Below are positions 50,094 to 61,625 of a stretch of DNA of 64,000 nucleotides, one piece after another (positions within the stretch are counted from its first letter, which is position 1; every line of letters begins with the position of its first letter). Where the stretch lies: assembly GCA_025526935.1 (NCBI GenBank), contig JAHLKD010000120.1, positions 1 to 64,000 of the forward strand. The letters run 5' to 3'. The translations under genes were made by a program, and so were the position numbers. Origin of the DNA: Cladochytrium replicatum (taxonomy: Eukaryota > Chytridiomycota > Chytridiomycetes > Cladochytriales > Cladochytriaceae). The notes below the pieces were generated by a model. That model saw nothing but the letters and a program-made list of their open reading frames with translations, was not told where the DNA came from and ran no database searches.

Positions 50094-50462
50094 TGTAGTT
50101 TCGAGAAGCGATGGAAGGAATTTGCGATCCGGTCATTAGAACGTCCAAGGTGTGGATGCAAACCATGAAATTAAGAGGTTGGTAATAGGAACCATTGTCC
50201 ACATCTGGAATCTCGACAATTTGAAGGGAAGAAAGCAGTCAAACAGCAAAAAAAAAGAATATATGAGGCAAAGCGAACTTCGGTAACAAAATGGTGGACA
50301 CAGACCACCACTTCCCTTCGAAAATATCTACGCGTTGGTGTATTTGAGATAAAAAAAGAGCAAAAAAGATCGTGCAAAATGAGGAAAGTTTTGCAACGAA
50401 AACTCCATTCAAGGCAACTATTCGTTTTGGCCAAGGTGACATCCACGGGGAGATGTTGCCAA

Positions 50463-52489
50463 CTAATCGAAGTTGAACTTGAATTGGAACTGCTGACCAC
50501 CTCCGGATCCGAAGGGGAATGGTTGGCCACCTCTGAAGAACTGGCCTCCACCTGGGAAGCCGCCCGGGAATGGCTGGGCACCTTGCTGCTCCTGTAGTAT
50601 ACATGGTTTTAGTGAACGCAGATTCTCAGTTTATGTTAAGCAGTTACATTTGGATCATCACCGTTGTCGAATCGTTGTCGGAGTTCTGCAGGCAGAGCGG
50701 TTCATATCTATACCATTACACATAGAATGTTCAACATACCATCATCAGATAGCACTTCGTATGCCTCATTGATCTCGCTCATCTTCTTCACGACGGCTTC
50801 CTCTGGAAGGTCGCCCTGGTACTTGTCTGGGTGCCACTCCTGAGCAAGTTTTCGGAAAGCTTTTTTAATCTCCCTCTTGCTCGCCGATCGTGGGACTCCT
50901 AAGACTTTGTAGTAGTCTCTGCGGCCTGCTTGACGCTTAAGCCTTTCTGCTTTGTGGTACCCTTCAGATGCCTACAACAATAGGAATACTTTAGGAACAA
51001 AGGAACAATTGAAACCATTGCACTAACCCTGGCGTCCTGACGGTTTAACTCGTGAGCTTTCTGGAAATCGTGCATGGCTAACAATACGCTTTAGCGATGA
51101 TAATAACAGCAAAATTAAGGCTGCTTGCGCACCTGCATCGTATTCTTCTGTGGCAACCTTGGCTTCCGCACGGTACAAGTAAGCATCGAAGCTCTGGTCG
51201 TTCAGTTCGAGGGTCTTTGTACACCAATTCATAGATTCTGGTTTCTTCAACTGAAAAAGGTATAAGCATCTTCCAAATTCCAAATCTGGCTCTATTCTAT
51301 CGGCAACTCACCTCTCCGAATGCTTTACAAGCCGCACCGAACATACGAAGGTTGAGCTGTGAGCTGTTGATCTTGTTCGCTTCCCCCATAAGTCCTTCCT
51401 CCTGCGACGGCTTAAGGAGCAACTTGACAGCCTCTGCCCACCTTCCTGAACTCAAGTGCTCCTCCATCTTCGTGATCGCCTTGTCAAGCTTCTTTACTAA
51501 TCGGAATGCCACTTTGCAAGCCTTATGCTCAGGGTCCTGCTTCAAGCAGTCCTTCGCGGCTTCAAGGGATTCTGAAACTTCGCCGAGACCGAGATGGAGT
51601 GTGGAGAGTTGTTGAAGAGCTTCCAGGCTGTCTGGCTGGAGTTTTTGGATTCGCCTGGTTGCACACGAACATTCAGTCCATTACTATTGAACCATTAACA
51701 ATGGACTCACTTGAAGTCACCGATGGCCATCTCTTTGTCGCCGACATCGAGGTAAAGTTGGGCTCGACGCATACGGATATCCACGGCATGGGGGCAAGTG
51801 TTGAGTGCGTCACCGTAGAGCTCAATTGCGCGTGCTTTGTCTCCAGAGGCAGCTGCATCAGCAGCATGTGTAAGAGCGTCCCGGGTCTGGTACAATTCTT
51901 GCACCTGCATGAAAAACGACGGTGAGCAGTGGTGAGACAATTCATTGCTGTTTCCTGCTACCAGCTCCGCAACACTTGTGTCACTTGGCTTTCTCTGGAG
52001 GAAAGCGTTGAGATCATGAATGGCTGAATTGATCGTACACTCTTTCGCGAAAAGCTTTCCGCGTTGAAGAAGGGCCTGGATCGTATCATTGTCAAAACTG
52101 GCATTCGCCTCCCGGTCTAATGAATGTAATGCTTACCTGGTCAAACTCTGGCTTCAGTTCGAGAACCTTTGTGAAGTCAGATAATGCAGACGAAGTCTTT
52201 CCAAGATTCAATAGCATGGCCGCACGACGGAAGTATGTCAGGTAGTTCGAGGCATCAGTTGCTGAGAAATGAAAAATGCTCTTAACACTTTGATAGTCGT
52301 AAGGAGGTGACCATGCATACCGATTGCGTCCTCGTAAGCCCTAAGAGCGTCGTTGAAACGACCAGCGAGAGAAAGTGCTTTGGCTTCATCCAGCAGGGTT
52401 TGCAGCGACTTTGCCGAGGCCGAGTCGTTCGCCGCGACTACCTGCAGTACAGCCAGAGCTACGGCGCCAATCCACGAGCCGAGCCGCAT
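50463..52489 (-). CDS. DNAJC3/P58IPK-type co-chaperone (signal peptide, TPRs, J domain)
   Basis: A co-chaperone that in animals works in the ER lumen with BiP, binding unfolded proteins through TPRs and delivering them via its J domain. Ten exons (high to low): 52489-52321, 52261-52137, 52075-51962, 51904-51711, 51654-51312, 51250-51133, 51077-51028, 50971-50740, 50685-50648, 50591-50463. The product has 503 residues, against 504 in human P58IPK. The start is supported by an N-terminal signal peptide ([20 protein letters not shown]). TPR helices fill residues 25-385 (for example [40 protein letters not shown]). The J domain starts at about 392 (DYYKVLGV) with HPD at about 418-420. The Gly/Phe-rich tail ends QFQFKFNFD, as in relatives. 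No KDEL-type signal is seen. All phases agree. Confidence 0.94.
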
Positions 52490-52641
52490 GATTCGGTGAT
52501 TTGGGGATCACGAAAGAAAGTCTCCGTTGGCAAGTGTGCGAACCGCCAGGTGGCTGGACGAGGTGGCAGTTGGCGATTGGACGGAGAGAACTTTGTAAAA
52601 GATATTTCTAGTTTGTATTAATACACAACAAACACAATATA

Positions 52642-53234
52642 TCACCGCTGCATCCATAGCAAATTAGCGACAGGAACTGTAATCTCGCTCGTCAAAGCAA
52701 CGATTTGGTTTACGCCAGAATTTTGTGCTGCCTCTCCAGAGCGGGTCCGAGTAAACAAGATAGTGAATCCAGCTGGACTATGCTCCCTTCCTCGCACAGC
52801 AAAGAGCCACACATCGTAAATTGTAACAGCGGGGTAGACTCCCAACCCACGGTCTCCTTCAGGCGGATCTGGAGTGAATAGATCACCATTGAAAGCGTCC
52901 GTGAGTGCACAGGCCGAATCGCAGGAATCGAAACCAAAAGCGCTGCAAGGGTCGATGGGAGTTTCTTCGCAACGTTGAGGATATCGGAGCTTTTGAGTAT
53001 CAGCGCTGCAATATCGGCAGTGAAAGGGTTCGACGGATCAAAGGGTCACCAACTACGTGTAGTGCGATGAAAAGAGAGAGCGGGGCAAGGAAATCAGGCT
53101 TCTTGAGAAACTCCCATACGTATTCCACAGTACTCCATAGTGGACGGCTAATTGGTCGACGCTGACCTCTCTTTGGCAATAAGGTCTGCCGATCCGTTCT
53201 CTGCAGCAGCCTGCTGTTGGCCCTGCAAGCTCAT
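52642..53234 (-). CDS. Possible small minus-strand gene, exon structure uncertain
   Basis: A plausible start (53234) gives MSLQGQQQAAAENGSADLIAKE. Downstream, a block ending at a TGA (52642-52644) reads as a soluble, cysteine-containing protein (ACALTDAFNGDLF, VTIYDVWLFAVRG, VALTSEITVPVANLL). Between them, two other frames carry hydrophobic, protein-like stretches (EFLKKPDFLAPLSLF; ALILKSSDILNVAKKL). One solution uses a 65-bp intron from 53166 and a 51-bp intron ending before 53004, but I could not make every piece fit. I do not recognise a family. The divergent DNAJC3-type gene starts 150 bp to the left on the same strand. Confidence 0.35.
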
Positions 53235-53548
53235 CGTGGTGGTGGATGTCTGATCAAAAGGGATGTCGGAAGTTTAAAAGTGAGGAACAAGTCTGCGAAA
53301 GAACAGACTGGTAATACCACCAGAGCAAGCGTATTGAATCTGCTTTCAACGATAACATGATGCAGAAAACAATTGGTGATAATGGATGTCAAAATATGCC
53401 TGTTGTATTAATTTGGTATTCTGAGAGTTTTCGAACAATTCAGACAGTGAAAAAGTCAAGAAAAGTCTTCGAGTGATATTCCAGGAGGATGAAGCGAGTT
53501 TGGTATTTCAGAGGCCATTCATGATGCCTGTAGTGCCCCTCTTGGAGT
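53235..53548. other. Intergenic, nothing recognised
   Basis: 314 bp between two minus-strand genes. No coding, repeat or RNA signal that I can support. Confidence 0.4.
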
Positions 53549-54113
53549 TCATTTCTGATGCCAGCTCTTGGGAATAACTTCGGTATTCTGTAAAGAGCTT
53601 GGTAGGATCCATTGCTCATATGGATATTCGGGATGACCGTCCAGTTGTTTCACCTGTGGAGCGGCGGCTACAATCATGCGAGCAACTGCGTTGTTGAACC
53701 CCGAAGGTGTATTCTTTGATGAACAGACGATTTCGATACTCAGGCTCATGTTTAGAAGGGACAGAAAAATGATCACGATAAATTCAGCGCCTACTTTCCC
53801 GAAAATGAGGTATGGATCACAATGATTAGTTTGAAACTGGAAAGGTGATCGTTTCTCGTCAAGCTGCAGGAATCAAGCATTGTTTGGGCAATCTCAGGTT
53901 GAATCGTTGATTGATCGAATAATCTTTGATAAGGCTGGTTAGTTTCAACAATGGAGAGTTTCCATTGAGCTATTTGTTTACCGAACGAACTGCCATTTCA
54001 TTCATCTCTGACGCCAGCCACACCTTCCGTACTGGGTTATTTTGTGCTTCAATAAGTGTGAAATCAATATTGTTGAATGCTGCGTCGTCTGTCGCGGATA
54101 CGGATACACTCAT
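53549..54113 (-). CDS. Small two-exon protein of unknown function (148 aa)
   Basis: Exon 1 at 54113-53982 (MSVSVSATDDAAFNNIDFTL... to NEMAVRS), a 118-bp GT-AG intron (53981-53864), exon 2 at 53863-53549 ending PKSWHQK-stop. Both exons are phase 0. Codon use and composition look protein-like, with an acidic start, a hydrophobic central stretch (EFIVIIFLSLLNMSLSIE) and VARMIVAAAPQVKQL. Part of exon 2 could instead be a 50- or 56-bp intron (gtaggcgc... ctaaacatgag), which would replace the hydrophobic stretch and the C terminus, so the exact protein is uncertain. I do not recognise the family. It starts 116 bp from ILS1, head to head. Confidence 0.5.
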
Positions 54114-54229
54114 CTCGATTTGTCATCAGAAACACTTCTGCTCCCGTCGCGGCACAACAGGAAGTCACACACCAGCAATCACCTATATTGTCACACCTGG
54201 GCGGAAGATCGAAACAGTTGCGATCCATC
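54114..54229. promoter_or_regulatory. Short divergent promoter region between the 148-aa gene and ILS1
   Basis: Only 116 bp separate the two proposed start codons on opposite strands. Both genes must draw on this region, or have promoters reaching into each other's first exons and introns. No TATA box is evident. Confidence 0.45.
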
Positions 54230-57200
54230 ATGTCTTCCAACACAAACGGTTCGGCTGCATCGACCGGAATTCCAGACAGTGAGTGGTTGCATGCCATGCT
54301 CGTCTGTGTATATAACATGAAACGTTACTTTAACAGTTCCGGCGAACATCTCCTTTCCACGGGAAGAGGAGAAGATACTCAAGTTTTGGAAGGAGATCGA
54401 CGCCTTCAAAACCTCTGTAAAGCTTTCGGAAGGCCGACCAGTATACTCATTCTACGACGGCCCTCCTTTCGCAACTGGGAAACCCCACTATGGCCACATC
54501 TTGGCCGGTACCATCAAGGTAAGATTATGCTTTATATTGTTGCCTTCGCATTCTTATTTCTTGAAATAGGATGTGGTCACTCGTTTTGCTCATAACACCG
54601 GCCACTATGTCGAAAGGCGATTTGGATGGGATTGCCACGGGTTGCCCATCGAATACGAAATCGACAAAAAGCTTGGAATCAAAGCACCAGAAGACGTTGC
54701 AAAAATGGGCATCGCAGCGTACAACGAAGAATGTCGCTCCATTGTCATGACGTACGCCTCTGAGTGGGAGGAGACGGTCACCAGATGTGGACGGTGGATT
54801 GATTTTAAAAACGACTACAAAACCATGAATGTGACCTTTATGGAGTCGGTGTGGTGGGTGTTCAAGCAGATTTTTGACAAGGGCCAGGTTTACCGAGGAT
54901 TCCGCGTAAGTTGGATCCAGTTATTGATTATCCATGCTGAAAATTAACATGGACGTTGTCGAATTTATAGATCATGCCTTATTCGACGGCATGTGCCACC
55001 CCTCTATCTAACTTCGAAGCTGGATCGAACTACAAAGATGTCATCGATCCTGCTGGTACGTCAATAGCTATGTTCAATCATTCGCAACCTGACGTTGACT
55101 ATGAACAGTGGTCGTGTCTTTCCCGATGGTTGATGATCCCAAAACGGCTTTCCTTGCATGGACAACCACTCCATGGACCTTACCCAGCAACCTGGCACTC
55201 TGCGTCCACCCCGAGTTTGAGTACTGGAAAATTCATGGTATGCGTATTCATGTAGGTGATTCCTTGTGCTGACGCGTATTAACAGACCAAGAGTCGGACT
55301 CTAATTTCGTCCTTCTCGGATCGCGAGTGGAGTCGTTCTACAAAGAGTACAAGAAGGAACCTAAGTACAAAGTGCTTGAGAAATTGAAAGGTTCATCGCT
55401 TGTTGGCACGAAGTACACGCCCATCTTCCCATTCTTCAAAGAGGTACTTGTTGTGCACCAGTGTGTAATGTTTGCTTACTGGCTAATTTCCAGAATTCGC
55501 GTGCTTTCGTCGTTGTTGCTGATACGTACGTCACTGATGACAGCGGAACCGGAATTGTCCACAACGCACCAGGATTCGGTGAGGATGACTTGCGGGTTTG
55601 TTTGGCCCACAATATTGTCACTGGCGAGGGCGACGTCCCATGCCCTGTCGATGCTGCTGGGCGGTATACCTCTGAAGTTTCCACATATTCGGGAGTGTAT
55701 GTCAAGGTAATAACCTTAGAATAAGCTTTGAACAGCTTTGCTTAACACTGCTCCGCAGGATGCCGACAAAGCTATCCAAAAGGACCTCAAGGCATCCGGA
55801 AGACTCATCCGCCAGTCACAGATTTCTCACCAGTACCCTTTCTGCTGGAGGTAATTGGCCCCGACTTTATTACTTTGTCTGCAGGCTAAATCCTTCCAAT
55901 AGATCCGATACACCTCTCATCTACAAAGCTATCCCATGCTGGTTCATTCGTGTCACAACCATCACTGACAAGCTTGTAAAGAACAACAACCAAACATACT
56001 GGTGAGCTCTTTCCTCTGTTCAACCGGAAGAGTAGCTCTGACGTGCTCCTAGGGTCCCGGACTTTGTGAAGGAGAAGCGATTTGGAAACTGGCTCGAGGG
56101 TGCCCGCGATTGGAACATCTCTCGAAACCGATACTGGGGAACTCCGATCCCACTGTGGGCAAGTGACGATTTTGAAGAGGTAAGATATGTTACAATTGGC
56201 TTTGTGTGCACCGCACCTTAAAACTGTTGAACGTAGATCGTTGCGGTCGGATCTATCGAAGAATTGATGAAGCTGTCTGGATGCGAAAGGCTCGAGGACA
56301 TCCACCGACACCAGTATGAAACGTTGTTATACTTAATATTTTCATGAAATAACTTGCTTGTTCAGCATCGATCACATTACCATTCCATCGAAAACAGGTA
56401 AAGGCGTCCTTCGACGTGTGCCAGAGGTTTTCGACTGCTGGTTCGAGAGTGGGAGGTGAGGGTGATAGAATACTCTCTTTTTGACATCAGCGTCTGAAAT
56501 TTCCGTTTCTCCAGCATGCCTTACGCGCAGAAGCACTATCCGTTTGAAGGAAAGGAAGAATTTGAGAAGTCTTTCCCGGCTCAGTTTATCGCTGAAGGGC
56601 TCGACCAAACGCGTGGATGGTTCTACACATTAATGGTCTTGTCCACACATCTCTTCGATAAGCCCCCGTTCCAAAATGTGATTGTGAATGGAATGGTGCT
56701 CGCAAGGTAGGCATGTTATTATTTCTGCTTGCTGAGTATCTAATTGTTTCTACCATCGTATTGCAGTGACGGCAAGAAAATGAGCAAGCGTCTCAAGAAC
56801 TACCCCGACCCAGTCGATGTGATGAATAACCATGGTGCCGACGTTCTGCGGTGAGAATTTCTGTATGAATTAACGAAATAGGTACTCATGCATGATTCGT
56901 TTCAGATTGTACTTGATCACTTCACCTGCCGTGCGTGCCGATACATTGCGATTCAGCGAACCGGGCATTAAGCAGCTCACGGCGAAGGCGTTCTTACCAT
57001 GGTACAATGCGTACCGTTTCTTCTTCTCCCAGCTCACCGTTTTGAAGAAGGTTTGTCGAGAAATATTTCGGAGCCTTTCGTTGATTTACCATTGAATGTA
57101 GGACTACGACATCGATTTTGTATACAACCCCTACGCACCAACTCCAGAAAACGTTATGGACCGATGGATCCTCGCATCCACCCAATCGTTGGTTCAGTTT

Positions 57201-58632
57201 GTGCGCACCGAGATGGAAGGTATTTGTTGTAAACATCCACCCGCTATTTTTATTCTTACACTCCTTCCAGGTTACCGTTTGTACACGGTGACTCCGAGGT
57301 TGGTTGCATTCGTTGATCAGCTGACGAACTGGTACGTGCGATTCAACCGCCGTCGTCTGAAGGGTGAATACGGTGTCGAGGAATCTGTTACTGCGAACCA
57401 GACGCTGTTCGAAGTCCTGTTTACGCTGACCAAAGTCATGGTAAGAGATAAACTTAAAATTGTTACCAAAAGTGTCAATGTGCTAATTTCGTTTAAACCA
57501 GGCACCGTTCACTCCATTCATTGCGGAGCTCATGTATCAGAACCTCAAGACATGTCTCCCTGCAAACTGGGATCAAGGTCCGGATGACCGTAGTGTGCAC
57601 TTCCTTCTCTTCCCGGAGGTGAAGTCACAGTACTTCAACGAGGACATTGAGCGTTCGGTATCACGTCTCCAGGCTGTCATCGAACTTGGCCGTGCGATTC
57701 GCGAGAAGAAGAACCTCTCACTGAAGGTTTGTACTCCCACCCCGCACTCGTGAAAATTATATCTAAAAATTTTGGTGTTCGTAGACCCCACTCCGTGAAC
57801 TTATTGTCATCCACCCAAGCGACCAATTCCACTCCGACATTCGATCGCTCGAATCCTACATTGTCGAGGAGCTCAACGTTCGCACCATTACGCTCACTAA
57901 GGACGAGTCGCAATTTGGCATTTCGTACAAGCTTCTCCCAGACCACAAAGCGTTGGGTCAGAAGCTTCAAAAGGCATACGATCCTGTGCGGAAGGCTTTC
58001 GCGAAACTAGACAAAGCGACTGTTGAGGAATATGTCAAGACAAAGAAGTTGACGCTTGTGGGCTACGAGTTCCAGGAAGAAGATTTGCTGGTAAGTGTTT
58101 ACAATTTTGAATGTTGAAGAATGTTGTAAATGAATCACTTGTAGGTTGTTCGTGAGTTCAAAGACTCCCCAAACTATGAAGCGCAATCATCCAAGGATGT
58201 TTTGGTCATTCTCGACATTGTTCAGGACGAGACATTGGTTCAAGAAGGTCTTGCTCGCGAAATCATCAACCGTGTTCAGCGTCTTAGAAAGAAGGTAGAT
58301 TGTGGTATTTCAGCACAGTTATGGTAATATACTGACATGTCAAATTCACCAGGCTGGACTCCAGATTACAGATGACGTTGCATACTTTTATCAGATGGAA
58401 GTTGACCCTAAGGATGAGCTTGCCAATGTTTTGGTGTCGCAGAAAGACTTTTTGTTGAAGCAGCTTAAGGTTCCTTTGAGGTTGTTGTCAGAGTTGTCTG
58501 AATCTGGACTTTCTGAAGTTGCACGAGAAGTTCAAGAGGTAAGTTCTTTTACTATGCAACGACTTGTGGTTTATCAATACATAACAGGTTGAGAGTTCAA
58601 AGTTCATGCTGTTGCTGGCAAGAGATAAATGA
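54230..58632 (+). CDS. ILS1: Isoleucyl-tRNA synthetase, cytoplasmic
   Basis: Class I synthetase that charges tRNA-Ile in the cytosol. There are 22 exons with GT-AG introns of about 48-70 bp: 54230-54278, 54337-54518, 54570-54905, 54971-55055, 55109-55237, 55286-55443, 55494-55706, 55759-55850, 55903-56001, 56053-56179, 56237-56313, 56366-56455, 56515-56706, 56767-56850, 56906-57050, 57102-57219, 57271-57440, 57502-57726, 57785-58090, 58145-58294, 58353-58538, 58588-58632. This gives 1085 residues (yeast 1072), phase-consistent throughout. HIGH motif HYGH at about 67-70, KMSKR at 614-618, editing-domain blocks [12 protein letters not shown] and [16 protein letters not shown], tRNA-binding part with MDRWILAS and [13 protein letters not shown]. 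There is no mitochondrial presequence, consistent with the cytosolic eukaryotic type. Start at 54230 gives [16 protein letters not shown]. Confidence 0.97.
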
Positions 58633-60105
58633 GTATTGCACATAGATTTTGTTTTACATTGAAATAGACTAATGAATTTCAATTGTACAATTTAAAATTC
58701 AAAAGGTTGCTTATGCTGGAGATAAATATATGATTTTGGTACAATTGCAGTTGCTGAGTAAGAAAAAGAGTCCACGTCCGAAATTTTCAGAACACTTGCA
58801 GTCTTGGCTTGAGATTCAGGGATTTCTACAGGGTCATGTTCACTTCTCAGGTTCACCTTATAGTTCCCTCCCTGAATATTCTTTCCACTCATGATTCCAT
58901 TACTCTTTGTTGGCCCATTCAATGTACATAGAACTGAGTAACACTTGTGCTTGACACTAAGTCAGAAACTCTATAGTCTCGAATTGATCCTTTTGCCTGA
59001 TTAGTTGCTTTCACCTCTTTGACAGTACTTACAATTGAAAATGCTTGATACTTCTCTGGATCACGATCAGATCCCGAGTGGGTCAACACGACAACCCACT
59101 GCATCCCCGCGGCAGGGCGGTCGGTGGACACTGCGACGTCGCGAGCAGGGGCAGGGTGGGGGCAGGAGACATTTAAGTAATCTCACCTGATCGCGTCTAG
59201 AAGAGCAACCACGAACAGGGTGAAGGACCTGAAACGATCGCGAGCGCAACGAGCCCTTGATGCCATGGCGCGCTGTGTGCATCGAAGAGATCCTTCGATT
59301 TGAAGCACGGGAAGGACACTTTTGCTTCAATGAGTGGCCGCCAGAGTGGTTGGCAGTCGTCTTCGGTGTACCGTCCGTCTCATCCTACATCCAAAACAAA
59401 AGAAAGTGTCATAAAAGTGTTGAAAAGAGCCATAATTGACCACATACCGGTCACAACTGATACAAGCTGTGATGAAACCGGGATTCCCGTCCCAGGACAA
59501 CGGTTGTCGAGACATTTCATGTGCTGAATGATGCGCGGCTTTGTCGAATCGCGGATGTCGTCGATCTCTTTGGTATACACCCCCACGGTCAACAATATTG
59601 GTAGTGGAGTTGTACCAGCTTTCGCGTAGATTGTGTGCCTGCTGGTCGTAGTTGGCGCCCCAGTACTGGCCGTAATCCCATGTGTTAAACTGAGGACGCC
59701 TTCGTTTGCCGATGCCAAGTCATCGAGGTCGAAATCTTCAAATGCGTGGGCGAAAACAGATGGATCGTGGAAGACAACTCCATTATTCCGGTGCGAAGGC
59801 GAAGGAGTCACCGAGCAGAACGCTCGTGAAGCACAAGGGTCCTTGCCAAATTGTCGTTAGCGTTTATTTCTTGAAAAATAGGGATTGAATTTGGTTATAC
59901 GAGCAGTTCAAGTCAGGACTTTATGTATGATATCTGATTTGGTACAAGCGAGTCATGGCTCGCAAGTCATGTCAACCAAAACGCTTTGGGGTTAACCTTC
60001 CAATTTTGCCTTTCTCCCCTCCTCTTTGATGTTGACCATGATATGTAATCGTGAGGAACAATGAAAACAACATGTACAAGGTGACACCAGAAATAGAAAC
60101 AAGTA
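58633..60105. other. Intergenic region with doubtful minus-strand coding pieces
   Basis: About 1.47 kb. Minus-strand open stretches at 59811-59380 (143 codons, starts MTPSPSHRNNGVVFHDPSVF), 59131-58919 and 58922-58692 have moderately protein-like composition. I could not connect them by splice signals and recognise no domain. They may be exons of one uncharacterised gene or chance frames. The left end includes the 3' flank of ILS1. Confidence 0.3.
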
Positions 60106-60558
60106 TCAAGTCGACGGTGCTGCATCAGGAGTTTTCGATTCCGATGATTTTTCAGTTTCCTTATTCTCTTCTTTATCTACAGAAGAAGACGACGGCGAAT
60201 CAGACGGAGCAGTCACCGAAGGACCACGAGACAACGGCGGCGGACGAAAGTTGAAACCACTAGATTCTCCAGCCGCACCAAAAATTGAAGGGCCATCGGG
60301 GGTTGTTGAAGAAGAATGGGGCGATTGGTGTGTTGAACGGTGAATTTTAGATGAATGGTGAGTTCTGGGAGGCGAGCTAAACTTGTTGTTGGTTGAAGGA
60401 GCGGCAAAGATGGAGGGATCATCGATGTGTGGCAAGTCGAGGGGAGGAGGAGGCTCGCTCCAAGTTACGGCAGCGGCAGTACTGGCATGGTTGGCAGTGG
60501 TAGGCCCAGCAGTGGTGCGGAACACCCGCTTCCTGCGGTCTTCGTCCCCGCCGTGCAT
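60106..60558 (-). CDS. Small disordered Ser/Pro-rich protein (150 aa)
   Basis: Single frame from ATG at 60558 (MHGGDEDRRKRVFRTTAGP) to 60106. It is rich in Ser, Pro and Thr, with short repeats of the type DDPSIF/GPSIF and an acidic, Glu/Lys-rich end (VDKEENKETEKSSESK). No domain is recognised; it is probably a disordered nuclear or cytosolic protein. It is head-to-head with COX6, 179 bp between starts. The frame is open on this strand only; the opposite frames lack protein-like composition. Confidence 0.5.
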   Translation of the reverse strand: MHGGDEDRRKRVFRTTAGPTTANHASTAAAVTWSEPPPPLDLPHIDDPSIFAAPSTNNKFSSPPRTHHSSKIHRSTHQSPHSSSTTPDGPSIFGAAGESSGFNFRPPPLSRGPSVTAPSDSPSSSSVDKEENKETEKSSESKTPDAAPST

Positions 60559-60612
60559 TGCTAACGCGAACCACCTTACCCTCGTGATGAGTGAGCTACT
60601 TACTCACATTGC

Positions 60613-60648
60613 CACTCACTAACTCACTCACTCACTCACTCACTCACC
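60613..60648. repeat. ACTC tetranucleotide microsatellite
   Basis: About eight near-perfect ACTC units (cactcactaactcactcact...) in the intergenic space between the disordered-protein gene and COX6. It may form part of the COX6 5' leader. Confidence 0.85.
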
Positions 60649-60737
60649 AATGACCCGTTCACTAGCGCTATCCCATCAAGAGTCACATCCTGCACTGCCT
60701 CCATACCGTTTTCGTACCCGTTCGTTTCTCCCCAAAA

Positions 60738-61309
60738 ATGATCTTCCGAACGGCTCTTTGTACTGCTTCACGATCGCTGCCCGCTGCTGCTGGTTAGTAC
60801 CTACTACTCTTGGAAACTTCGTTTTGTTTATAATTTTTCTAATCTAAATCTTTTTCATCGAAGCCTCTACCACGCTATTGCGTCTCGCTCGTCCCGCCGC
60901 AGTCTCTGCCTTCCAGCTCTCGGCTCGCCGCTCCTACGCTTCCCACGAGCTTGACCCCGCTGACTCAAAGGACTACGCAAAGTACGTCGACAAATGGGTC
61001 TCCCACTTCCGTACCGTCGAGGATGACTTTGAGTTTGAGCGCGGCCTCAACCACATCTTCTCTGCTGACTGGGTCCCCGCCACCGCTGTCATCGAGGAGG
61101 CTGTCAAGGCCTCCCGACGCTTGAACGATTTCGCCACCGCTGTCCGTGTCATTGAGGCTTTGGAGGAGAAATGCCAGAGCGAGAAGGTGTTCCAGCAGTA
61201 CATTGCTGAGCTCAGGCCGCTCCTCGAGGAGCTCGGTGTGCCGGAGAGGAAGAAACTGGGTGATTTCAAGGTCGCTAGGGATGACAAGAGCTGGAGGGCG
61301 GACTTCTAA
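60738..61309 (+). CDS. COX6: Cytochrome c oxidase subunit 6 (fungal Cox6, mammalian COX5A)
   Basis: Nuclear-encoded subunit of respiratory complex IV on the matrix side of the inner mitochondrial membrane. Exons 60738-60792 and 60864-61309 are joined across a 71-bp intron; 166 residues. The N terminus is a typical import presequence, rich in Arg/Ser/Ala (MIFRTALCTASRSL, LARPAAVSAFQLSARRSYA). The mature part has the family signatures: DPADSKDYAKYVDKWVSHF, DFEFERGLNHIFSADWVP, the helical-repeat region (ASRRLNDFATAVRVIEALEEK) and a C-terminal ELRPLLEELGVPERKKL. Length matches yeast Cox6 precursor (about 148) plus a longer presequence. Confidence 0.95.
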
Positions 61310-61625
61310 AGGATTACTCCGAGTTATCTTGCTTGGTGCACTTGAATCAAATGGGGGGTTTGCCATTTTGGATCCACGTTCGACTCCACATTTGCATTTA
61401 GGTGCATGTCTCAACATATAATGCGCACATAAATCGCAGTGTTCATACCTTGACAGCACAGTGCGGAGTGTTGGACTGGTCAAATCGCAGGTCACAAATA
61501 GCCATGTTACATTTCCAAAACGAACTAAGCCAAGTCTGGGAATTTGGCAGGGAGACTGATAAGCGCAGCATGTATGTCCCTTCAAAGCTGATCTGATATG
61601 TACAGAAGTAAAAAATGCGCAGCGA
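61310..61625. other. Convergent 3' region between COX6 and the hydrolase gene
   Basis: 316 bp shared by two convergent gene ends. No gene is seen; it presumably holds both polyadenylation regions. Confidence 0.5.
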
